A stretch of 64,000 nucleotides of DNA from Usnea hakonensis (lineage: Eukaryota; Ascomycota; Lecanoromycetes; Lecanorales; Parmeliaceae): the NCBI GenBank assembly GCA_013423325.1, contig BLJB01000019.1:186001-250000 (forward strand), read 5' to 3'. Position 1 is the stretch's first letter; every line of letters begins with the position of its first letter. Below are positions 45,807 through 56,705 of this stretch, in pieces. The notes under the pieces were generated by a model. That model did not search any database. It was not told where the DNA came from and worked only from the letters and a program-made list of their open reading frames with translations. The position numbers were made by a program, and so were the translations under genes.

Positions 45807-48800
45807 ATGCTGGCGCTCTCCGGCACTTCCACATTGCCAGCGCACCGCTGCGACCTCGGAGCTAACATGAGCGAAGCAGATTCCGCCTGCGAGGCCTTCG
45901 CCATGTCCGCGGGACAATTGGCAAGGCAGCGCTCTTCCTCCTCCGGCACAAGACCCTCGCTCCGATCGGCGACACCGATAGATCCCCGTGTCACCGACGT
46001 CGACTTTGAACCATGCGCGGCTACAGCCTCCTACTTTATATACGCTCAGGGTCCCACGATAATATGCCTTCACCATGATTCATTAGCCATTGAAAGGCGC
46101 TTTGATGGGGGAAAGGACGGACATGAAGAGCCGATAGTGTTCCTTTGCGCGGACAATGTCAGTGAACGAGGAGCGGGGAGGCTGATCGTTAGCTACGATG
46201 CTGGAAAGGTTGCAATTGTGTGGGATCTGTTCACGGGGCAACAAGTCGCAAGATTTGGATCATACCATACCCTTGGTGCTGCAGCATGGATGAGGAATGG
46301 GAACATCGCCTTTGGTAGGACAAAATCGGTCAATTGGGGAAGTCTCGGGCACTGACTTGCATGCCACAGGGAACGCGGAGGGCAGCATTATTCTATTCCA
46401 ACCGCAAAACTCAGAGCACATATCTGCGCGGACTATCATTGATCCGATTACAGCCATAGCGCCGGCGTGGGACTGCAAGACATATGCGGTTGGGTGAGTT
46501 TCTGCTGCCCCTTCGCTCAGCATGAAGCTAAGATAGTCGCAGGTACCAAAACGGATCGATATTGATTGTGGGGCTTCAACCATCGTTCACGATCCTGCAC
46601 ACTCTGACAGCGGCTCGTGCGCCTTCGGCTGTGGCAAATCTGTTGTGGCATGCCTCTTCAACAAAGCAAAGGTCGGACATGCTCGCCACACAGACCGTTG
46701 ACGGAGATCTGCGGGTTTGGAGCGTTTCGAAGCCGCCAAGCACCGAAACACCGAGAACCCTCCGCATCTTGAAGAGAAGGGACAACGTGGAGCCGGGGCT
46801 GAATTGGTGCGCGTGGTCAAAGAACGGGAGGATCTTACAATACTCTGAAGGGTAAGTGGGCTATCTGATTATGTCAGGAATCACCAGAACTTGGTGTCCT
46901 GCAGCCGGTAGCTTGACTGACAGGTCGATTAGGGAAACTTGGTCATGGGATGTCAGAACGAAGCATGTTACTTGTGAGCCAATACCGACAGTCGAGGGAG
47001 TCAAAGGTGTGGCTTGTTATGGTCCACAAGCTTCGCTGTTCACACTTGGGCCCAACCACACCGTGCAACATTACGAAACCAATCCTCCCGCGCTGGCCAA
47101 GGAGGTACAATATCTTCCCATGGCACCTCCTCCACCGCCAAGTAAACCAAACCCGGCTCAGCGTATCCCCGGTACGGCACCTCCTATTGCTGTCACTCGT
47201 GGTTCCGAGACCGAGAGAGGTCCTTCGACTCTGTCAGGCACCCAGAGAATCGCGAACGAAACGCAGGCGGTTGAGCATGCCCGCCAACTGCGTGACGAAA
47301 TGGCAAGCCCACTTTCTTCTACAAGCAGAAATAGCAGAACCGACACAATGAGCACTACATCGTCCAACCGGGGTTTCCCAAGGCATCTCCCATCCATATC
47401 CTCTCGGGCTCAGAGCGGGACAACCTTTTCTACCATATCGCCTTCCATGGTTGGTCGAGATAGTCTATTCTCCGGTACCACGTCAATCTATCCATCGACA
47501 GCATCCATGGCGTCCTCAGGACGACGGTCTAAAGGCTCGCGGCTCCGGCAGGAGGTTGTCCGGAGTCCTGAGGGTTCGTATGTTGATCTCTTCCCCCGTT
47601 CCAGGATACGACTAGGCAATATGACGTATGAACATCCTGAACCTCTGGATCAAGAAAATATGAGCTCTGATGATCTCCGAAGACGGATGTTGGAGGTGGT
47701 TTTCGGATGGAGCGATGACATTGAAGCATTGATCAAGGATGAGCTCATTCACCAGCAACCGGGATCACAGAGCGCTGTTCTGTTGTCAAAGTGGCTAGGC
47801 GACGTCGATTCCGATTTGATGACTGCTTCGGGAATGTCCGATAACGTCAGCGAACTCGACTGGATGATGATGGCTCTTAGTAATATGGGTGCTTCCGGTA
47901 CCATGAACAAAATGGGCGAAAACATGGTCCAAAGACTGCTCCGGAAAGGCGACTTTCACACCGCGGCTACCATTCTGTTAAGTCTTGGCGATCGAGAGGA
48001 TGCGGTCGAAGTTTACGTCTCACGAAGCTTTTATATGGAAGCTATACTATTGACTTGCTTGGCATTTCCTAGCGATTGGCAAAGGCAAGCGCATCTAGTA
48101 CGACGATGGGGCGAATTTGTGGTAGAAAATTCGCAGCAACACCTGGCTATCCGATGCTTTTCATGCACCGGAGTGGAGCCGCCAATTCCATGGTCTTCCC
48201 CCTCTCCACGAGCCGTGAACACGCCCTCACAAACACCGCCAAGTATTCAGTCGATGTTGAGTCCGCCCACATCACCTCCGACTGCTGCTCCGCTTACTCG
48301 AATGACAACAAAGAACTCGTCATTGAAAGTCATAACCTCATTTGAAGCTCCGGCCCAGGCTCAATTCAAGTTTCCGGGATTAGCATCGACCGACCGTACG
48401 CCGACAAATGGGCCTGGAGTCACTCCAATCGCTGAGTCTGCCATCTCCCCGGGAGGAACACCTGGAGGCTTTGACCGAAGACAAGCACGTGGCATGAACA
48501 GTCTCACGGGCAGGATGACCACGCCTGGGGGCTATCATAGAAATCGGCTGCCTTCTATTGGAGAAACGCCAGTCGACGTCAAACTACCAGCTTTTCCTCG
48601 ACCAAGCCAGCTTCCAACTCCTGACAATTCCGGGTCAGATGCTGAGAAGGAGAGAGAGAATCATTTGAGATCTCAGACGTCAGACGCCAAAGTAGAAAAG
48701 GAAAGCGACGAACCGCCACTCCTGCTTAGCTCAGCTCGTTACGATCCTGGAACTCCTGCCACCGGCAAAACTCCGATGACTGCTGTTCCGCAGACATCAG

Positions 48801-51103
48801 TTCGAACGACGATCTTACCAAACCCTCCAGAGGAGTCGTTTAGCGTCCTCAAGGAAAGGTCCAGGAATCGTAACGGCTCCCGCGATAGAAAGCCGGATGG
48901 ATTGCATATCCGCATGCCTTCTCAGGATCAAATTCAGACCACGCACTACATAAGCTCTGCCGGTATTAGTTCACAGCCTGCCGAACACAGGACGTCCAAT
49001 ACGTTGAATTCGCTTCACTCCGCTGGACTTTCAACTGGCAGAAGCGATGGTAGGAGCCCCTCGATTAGCGGTCAAAGTTGGGCTTCTGCAAAAAGCCCAA
49101 GCGTTAGTGGACGTAGTATTGATCAATACATCAGTAGCTTGGAAGAAGCTGGCTCTCGCTCACGAAAGACAAAGCATAAAGCTGAGAAGCGTGGAGAGAG
49201 CCGCGAAGGAAGACCGCCCAAATCCCAAAGCAAGCACCGAACCCACGAGCGGTCTGAAGATCGTGGTCGAGATGACCGAAGATACGTACGTCCCGCCAAA
49301 AGATCTCCCTCTTCGCCCAAACCCATGTCACCAGAAACCTACCTTGAGCCAAACGGTGTAGAGAGCCTCGATGGGCAGATTGCCGATATCCGGTCACCAG
49401 TCTCAGAAGGCCGACAAATCCGAGATGACAGCCGTCAGCCAAAGACTGCCTCCAAGATCCGATCTGGCTCCAAGGCATCAGATTACTCTCATCGAACCGT
49501 CCGGCATAGGTCACCCGAAGGGGTCTACGACAGTAATCTGGGCAGCGAGGCTAGTTTTGGCCGCAGCAAAGCGAGCAGTCGTCAACCAAGTCCGAGAGGA
49601 TTGCTGGACCCGAATGGTCGTGGAAGGAGCAAATCCAAGAACAAAGGTTCCATTGCGAGATCTCCATCCTCTCCACTGCCCATGTCAATGTCACCCCAGG
49701 CCCAATTCTACCAGGCGAGCGACGAAGACGATGACCCAATGCGGATTGTCGAGGCGAATCGCCAGCGTTTGAGATCTAGACACCGAAGCGGAAGCCGGAG
49801 ACCCCGTGAGCGTGGTAACTCTTCACGACGGGAAAAATCTCCAGACCGGAGAAGAGCACCTGAAGAATACCACCTTCGCGTTCCGGACAGTGACGAAATG
49901 AGGCACCAGCCTAGATCTGCCGTCGAGCCGCGTCGGGAATCGGGAGACCAAATGTTAGAAAATGTGCAGGAGCCAAAACTGGAGCGCCAAAAGTCTGCAA
50001 GGACCCAGAAGAAAGAAATCGCGGCACGTGAGCTTGAAGCACGGCGAGAGTCGCTGCTTCGAAACCCTGAAGCGCCGCCAATACTGCATCCTGACGAGGT
50101 CAGCGCGAGGCCAACCCCACCGTATCGTGCGCAAACGGATCTTAGCAACAGCCCAACTTCTTGGAATCCCGTTGTGTCGCAGTATGAGTCTCGCAAGTAT
50201 CCAGTGACACCGGTAGCCATGGGAAACGGTGAAATAAGCAATCGTGCTGCAAGCGTTGGTCCATATGGCCTGCCAGCAACTCCACGGGCCATGCGTCACC
50301 CAAGATACGACAAGCATGAGAGTATTCCAGCGGTACCCGAGATCCCCGAAAGCGTACAACCTCTCCCCGAGATGTACAACACTGGGCATCCCATGCAAGA
50401 ATTCCCACGCTCAATGTCTGCTCCTGTTCCTGATCAGCATCCACCCATGCCAGTCGACTTACCAACGCATCCCGCCTTCCACAAAGCCTTGCGTCCCGGC
50501 AAGCGTTTGAATTTTTCGCCCTTGGGCGACATTGGTCAACAGCGACACAAGCGTTCTAGTGACTCCCCGCGAAATACCCATGATCCGTTCACTGCTGGTA
50601 TCGATGAAACACTCCATGCCGCCGAGTCGGGGGTTCAGATAATCAGCGTCGATGATCCTCCTCTGTTGCCAGAGCTGCAGCATCTCTCGATGCCTCCCCC
50701 ACCGCCGCCACCACCGCCTCCAGCTCCGTTTCCATACGGCAACGACCCCGAGTCAAGCTCCCTCAGCAGCAACAGCAACGTCGGTGTAATCAAGATGGTC
50801 CTCGACAACGAGCCCGAGGACGAAGCGAACGTAATCGAAGTACCTCCTCCGCCTCCGGAGATAATAAGTATCCGCAACACCCGCTCGCCTCCCATTGGGA
50901 CCACGGCTTCCCCACCGCCGTCATTGAGTCGGTCAGGCTCAGCGGGTCGTCATCACCGGGGTCGCAGTGACAATTTCAAAAACGGCATCAAGGGCATTAC
51001 GGATCGTCTGAGAAGCACAAGCCGAGGACGCAACGCCAAATCTCCGGACCAGGTCGCCAACACGCCGTCGCCGTACGAGAGTGTGCCCCCGCTGTACTTT
51101 TAG
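45807..51103 (+). CDS. large WD40/helical-repeat scaffold protein with disordered tail
   Basis: Four exons, 45807-46314, 46370-46493, 46543-46851 and 46924-51103; introns 55, 49 and 72 nt; 1706 residues. A second ATG at 45867 is an alternative start. Residues about 60-400 form a degenerate beta-propeller (VAIVWDLFTGQQVARFGSY, GDLRVWSVSKP, TWSWDVRTKHV). Around 560-740 is an alpha-helical solenoid (RRRMLEVVFGWSDDIEALI; VQRLLRKGDFHTAATILLSL), the order seen in coat/scaffold proteins such as Sec31 or Gemin5 types. The remaining half is disordered and Ser/Arg/Pro-rich with many SP sites and a run of about ten prolines near residue 1570. No precise orthologue is named; a scaffold role is inference. 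Confidence 0.85.
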
Positions 51104-51519
51104 GCTTCCCGTTCGAATCTAGTTCATGCCAGATTTTCATCTCCTCTCTACGTCTTGATTGACACTTCGGCCAGCGAAATACGAGCATTCCATCACAACT
51201 CAGTATGCATCATCCACATCCTCCTCCCTCCTCTCTTACTTTTATCAAGCATCGGTATACCTACGATTCTAGCACACGATTTACGACCGCCGACACTCGT
51301 TTCCCACATATAATGATTCGACGACCCAACACTCTTCTCCGTGCGGTGGTTCTTCTATCACACCAAATAAACCCCTCCGCCCCACCAATCCGATCACCAC
51401 GGCCCCGCCCATCGCAAACGCCAAAGCCAAAGAGCCAGGCCCGGAGATCAAGACCGTCTTTCTATATTTCTCTCATGCACAGCGATGGCGTTTCCACTTC
51501 ATCCTTCTCCACCCTCCTT

Positions 51520-51911
51520 CACACACCCACACACACACAAACACACATCCGAAGCAAGCTTTTCTATAAAAAGCCAGGGGACCGGGTTTAGTGGACTCGT
51601 GTTTTCGAAGAAAACGAGAGAGAGAGAAGGGGGGGAGGGGGGGGAAGAGTCAGAGAGAGAGACCGACCTGCCTATCCACACTCCTTCCTTCCTTACTTTT
51701 TCAACCCAACTCTCCTCTCCTCTACTCGAGCTTTATCTATCCTATCTATCTATCCTATCCTATCTATCCTGTCCTATCTGTCCTATCCATCTGTCCTATC
51801 TGTCCTGTCTGATTCGGTCTGGTTTAGCCAATGGGAAGTGTCAGTGTCAGTGTCACTGTCCTTATTTATATTTTTCATTCAATTCAATTCACATACATAC
51901 ATACATACAGA
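51520..51911. repeat. cluster of adjoining microsatellites
   Basis: Successive CA (51520-51547), GA plus poly-G (51615-51662), CTAT/CTGT (51733-51811) and ATAC (51892-51909) tracts within 400 bp, all in the 3' flank of the scaffold gene. Confidence 0.85.
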
Positions 51912-52577
51912 AAGAAGGTGGTAAAGGCCGCGAGGCCACGAGGCTTGTAGGATGGGATGTATTTATGGGGTTTGTTTGTTTGCTTTGCGTGACTGCTTGG
52001 TTTTGTTAGGGTGGGGGAGGGGAGATGAGCTGGTTGTTAGTTTAGGATTTTTATATCTATGGAGGGGTCGTAAATGAATGAATGATGGTGTGTGTTCGTT
52101 CTTTAATGAATGCTGTGCTAGTGAGCGAGCCTCCTGCCATTTGTCTTGTCATTGCAGTGATTGTTTGCATGTACGTAGCACAACTCCTCTCATCCTTCTG
52201 CCCACATACAACACCATCAACCCACACTACCTACTCGCCTACTCACTCATTCGACTCAGCTCCCTACCCCCCGGCACCCAACGACCCCCCGGCACCCCCC
52301 CAACCCAGCCCACCGCCCAACACCTCCTCGCTCCCATTCACCCATTTACTCATCCATCTCCAACAAAGCTACTTCCCCTATCATATCACACAAATCGTCC
52401 CATCAAAGCTATATATCCGTGCTTGTGTTGTGTTATACCATCTGCTCTTACCCTCTAATTCCCGTGATCTCGTCTATCGTCGTTTATCGTATATTAGGAC
52501 CCGCTCAGAAAGTATAGTACCGTATTATAGCACATCATTGTATGCTGGATTGATGAGATGGATTGAGAGATAGAGGA

Positions 52578-52618
52578 TGGAGGGAGGGAGGGAGGGAGTG
52601 AGTGAGTGAGTGAGTGAG
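52578..52618. repeat. GGGA/GAGT microsatellite
   Basis: About four GGAG units then about five GAGT units. Confidence 0.85.
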
Positions 52619-55099
52619 TCAGTGTCTGCAAAAACAGTCCCAGAAAAATAATTTTTCTTGCGCGGTACGCATGTATAATTATAAGGGGTAAGGGACCGAA
52701 CGAAGTTGTGTTGAGGGACGGTTGGTTGGATTGGTGGGAAGGCATCGGGGCGGTGGGTTCGAGGGCGATGAGGAAGAACAGCTGTACTCTGGAGCGTTCG
52801 TATCAGCGCTTCCGATGCCTTCGAACACCGTGTGGTAAATGTAGGTAAGGTAAGGTAATATATCTCATCTTACCTTGGGAGGAAAAGGTGGTGGTTGGAT
52901 TGTAGCGTAGCGTAGCGTATGGATCTGTGATGTATTGCTGTCTCTACTCTGCTTGGGATCTTGGCACTCTGTCTTAACGTGTTTGCATTTATTCATGTAT
53001 GTACGTACGTACGTCGTGCGTGATATGATTGTATTTTTGACTGGTGGGGTGGGTGGGGGGAAGGGGAGGGGGGGTGGGATTCTTGGGTCTTGTGTCGTAT
53101 TTCTTTGGGGGTTTTGGATTGATTGTTTGATCGTTTGTTTGTAGGGGTATAGGTATAGGATGGGATGTGGATAGGTGTGGTGTGGTTGAGGATGGTGTGG
53201 TATAGTAGCGTATCGTAGTAGACCCTCTATACGCTCTCAATCCCTATACGTTTGTACGCGTGTGCCTGCGTTGTCACTGCAACTCCCAGCCCATCTCCAC
53301 CCCGAAGTATTATCCATATTTTCAATAAAAGCGAGTATCTTCCAGCCTATGGGCTGCACTCCACATCCGGTTCTATTGTGGAATAGGGAGCTAGACGTGT
53401 CTGCGATTCCTTTTTCTCTTTGGCGGCTGGCGAGGTTTGGGGGAGGAGGAAAGGGCGTAGTGGGCGATGAGGGTTGGGGGGAGGTGTGGACGAAAGGAAG
53501 CTTGGAGGGGGAGGGTGATGGTGTCGTGTTTGTTAGGTGAAAGGATTTATTGTGTTGGCGTGTGGCGTGATGAGGTGAGGTGCTCGATGAGGGGAATTAG
53601 GTTGTTAGCATACGAGCTTTGGAAGGTTAGAGTGGATGTAAGCTACATTTACGGCTGAGGTGCATGGGCAGGAAGTAGCTGAACCACAAGTAAATTTGGA
53701 TAAGAAGAAGTTGATGAGTTCAAGATTTTGCATTCAGAGGCTATCCTATTCCAATCAACTATACTAAAACAAATGTCCCAATCGCCTCTCTTCACCACCC
53801 AACAACAGAATCCAAAAACCCCATCATCAAGAATATGTGAAATAGGAAGCCCGTCAGTCTTCCCACAACACCCGCCAAGCCCAGCCGACCGAAGCCAGAC
53901 GCCGAAACCTGGCCGAGATCATCGCCAACTCTCATCCGCACCGAAGCGCGGTTCCCTCCGAAGAAGGAAGCGAGAGTGTGAAAGCGGCTCACTCTTGAGC
54001 GAAGGGGATATAAGTCATCAGCCGGGTTGGAGATTCTGTGGCTACTTTGAGTAACTCAGAAGAGGCTGTTTGGCAAGGAAGATTTCGTCAGCAAATGTGG
54101 AACACACTTCAATTTCGAAGGAGAAGGAAGGGTGAGGAAAGTGCAGCCGTAAAAAGCTGCGCAGGGGAATTGCGACTTACACGTTTACTATAGAATTGAT
54201 TCTATGAAGTAAACTGCAGTTTCGTCAGTATCTCCTGTGCTAGTGGGGGTGGGGGAATAGATGCGTACGTCGACATGAAGATCAGAAAATTTGGGAGCAC
54301 GGAAAGAATTTGTAGCTGAGTGGTCGCGCTAGCCGCTAGCGCAGCACGTATGCTACCCGGCTCTCGCTTAAGACCTTCGAACTTCCGAGGCTCAGTGTGT
54401 CCAAGGGTCTGTCTCAAGTACGAAGCATATTGTACTCATACTTCCCTTCGTCAAAATACCAGAATCTCCTCAAGCCTTCAATCCTCGCGACCTTCGATCC
54501 TGCCATCCTATCCAACCCCCCATATCAGCAATGAATATTCCCCGACCAGCAAACCTTTCCATCCCGACTAACTGATCCCAACTCGACCCAATCGAGTCAC
54601 CTACCAAACCAACAACACTTACTTCAACTCATAAGAGACAATTTAACGTGGATACGACGCTGCATTAGAGAGTGAAAGCAGTGGGTTGGGAGCGGACCTC
54701 AAGGACTGGTGAGATACCGCGTGTGGAGGGATGATGGGGAGGACAAAGTTTGTCGTTGGAGAAAGGAGGTAGGTGGGGACGCTCTGGATCTTACTATCAC
54801 GGTCATTAGGGCTTTTCGAAGATGGCTACAGCCTGGGTCTGTGTCTGAGTCTAAGCTCAAGGACCATGAGGGGAGGGAAGAGCTGTGTGGACTGGGTTCA
54901 AAGATGGTGTGCTGGTCTATGAAAGGAGTGATTCGGAGGACAAGAGAACAAGTAGTAGGGATGAAATGTTACCTGGTGAATCAGGAGCCCCTATCATGCA
55001 TAGTGTGTAACATGACTCGGGATCATGCCATGCACCACTTCCAGAAAACATCACCAGCGCGCAAAACAAGTCAACAGACGCAACACCCACCATCACAGC

Positions 55100-56107
55100 T
55101 CACAAACCCCCCAACCACCCCCCCAAAACCATCCCCAAAACCACCCCCACCAGCACCCCCACCCCCAACCCCTCCCTCTGCCCCGCAACCCTCCGAACCC
55201 ACGCCTTCCCCAAAACAACCCACACCCTCTCCCCCCCATCCCTCAACGCGCTCCTCAACCCCGGACACCCATCCAAACTGGCCGCATTATTCTTCTGCTG
55301 ATAATCGAGCAGCGTATTAGTTTCGATCTTGCGGTGCGCCCAATGGCCCATGGTGTCGCGGTCCAGCAGCGCGGGTTTGCTAGGCGCCTCGTGATCGGTG
55401 TCCCCTTTGGGAGAGGGGATGGTGGTGAGGAGGGGTACGCCGAAGCCGCAGGACGTTTGGACCTGGTGGGTTGAGAAGGTGGTCAGTCAACTGGGCATGC
55501 GTACAGATATCCACCTCAAGACAGCAGCCATAGAAAAAGAACAAAGCTACACCAAACAATAACGCACCTTCCAAACCCTCAACAAAACCACCGCCCTCGC
55601 CCCCTCCACCCTCCCCCTCCCCATCCTCCCCACCCACCCCTCAAACCCCCCCTCATCCCACTCCACCACCCTTCCCCAACAAAAAAACCTCAAGATCCTC
55701 GGAGCCCGCTCGAAAGAGCAAAACATGACCGTCACGCGGCCGTTCTCGTAGACGTGGGCAATGGTCTCGCTGCCGGAGCCGGTGGCGTCGACGTAGGCGG
55801 CCTGGGTGGGGGAGAGGATGGCGAAGGAGGAGGAGGGGAGGCCTTTGGGGGAGATGTTGACGTGCGAGCCTGTGAGGGGGGCGGAGGCGGTGAAGAAGAT
55901 GGGTTGGGAGAGGGCCTGGGGGGGAGGGGGGGGGGTTAGATGTGGGTTTTTGGTTGGGGGGGGGGGGGGGGGGGGGGTGCGCTATTGCTTTTTTTTTGGA
56001 GACAATGTGAACGCAAGGAAACAAAGAAAAACAAGAAAAGGAAAGGCAAAAGAGCAACCCACCCAATCCCTCAACTCATCCGTAATCGAGTCCCAAAACT
56101 GCACCAT
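55100..56107 (-). CDS. pyridoxamine 5'-phosphate oxidase-like (PNPOx) protein
   Basis: Three exons, 56107-56063, 55915-55568 and 55462-55100; introns 147 and 105 nt, all phase 0; 251 residues. Exon 1 encodes only 15 residues (MVQFWDSITDELRDW). The core reads FFTASAPLTGSHVNISPKGL, GSGSETIAHVYENGRVTVMF and FERAPRILRFF, then VQTSCGFGVPL in exon 3, the pattern of fungal FMN-binding split-barrel proteins of the putative-PNPOx family. It is probably a flavin- or F420-type reductase-like protein of unknown substrate. The C-terminal 30 residues are a glycine/valine/leucine stretch that could be a tail-anchor membrane segment. Local DNA is strongly G-rich on the coding strand in exons and C-rich in intron 1, which holds a 22-base homopolymer. 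Confidence 0.8.
55956..55977. repeat. 22-base G homopolymer
   Basis: Lies in the first intron of the PNPOx-like gene (C run on the coding strand), close to the acceptor. Length may vary between reads or strains. Confidence 0.9.
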
Positions 56108-56705
56108 CTTACTCACTCCCTCCCCCCAAAACACGCAAACCCCAAATCTTAAATATCTGCAAAAAAAAACCGTCCGATAATAAATACTTTGTTCAAGGAG
56201 TCAATAATATGAAAAGAGAGAAGACGGACGGAATCGACAGTACGTAGTGTAAATCGAGTAAGGTAAGGTAGCTAGATTGATGAGTCACACCTACCTCCCT
56301 ACCTTCTCAATACTGTTAATGTGTAGGTTTCTCAAAAAAAAAAAGAAGGGGGTAGCGTGTGGTCTTTGCTTTTATATCAGGTCGGCAGAGCATTGATTAC
56401 ACACCAATAACAATGACTAGGTAGAACAAGCTGATTGAGGTGGTGTTTTTTTCCTTTCTTGGGCCGATGAGACTAGGCGGCCAACGCTACGAAAAGTACC
56501 TAATTTATGAGTGAGGTAAGGTACGTTTTGACAGCTAAAGGGACAAACAATTCTCCAAAATCGTTTAAATCCATTGTATTCCTATGTACATCCATTGCTA
56601 GCCCGATCGATAGAAGAGAGAAGGAAGGATGAACGAATGCGTTTCTCTAATAAGTTGGTATCAACGAAAAAAAGTATAGTCATGAAAAAACCGAAAGTCA
56701 TGAGA
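56108..56705. other. spacer between PNPOx-like gene and Zn2Cys6 gene
   Basis: Contains AGTAAGGTAAGGTA (56257-56270) and AGGTAAGGTAC (56514-56524). No gene seen. Confidence 0.45.

Larger units (their letters stand above)
51104..55099. other. 4-kb repeat-rich spacer
   Basis: No gene supported. Contents: CA, GA/G, CTAT and ATAC tracts (51520-51911), GGGA/GAGT tract (52578-52618), GTAC repeats (52997-53014), GGTAAGGTAAGGTAA (52844-52858), long C-rich and G-rich asymmetric stretches. Open frames here are low-complexity. Confidence 0.5.

Noticed and set aside
51520..52618. Regularly repeating tracts
   Set aside because: These are simple microsatellites without unique spacers, so not a CRISPR-like array.
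54709..55320. 203-codon plus-strand ORF rich in proline
   Set aside because: Its proline-rich 3' half is antisense to the last exon of the PNPOx-like gene and low complexity; the minus strand carries the family motifs.
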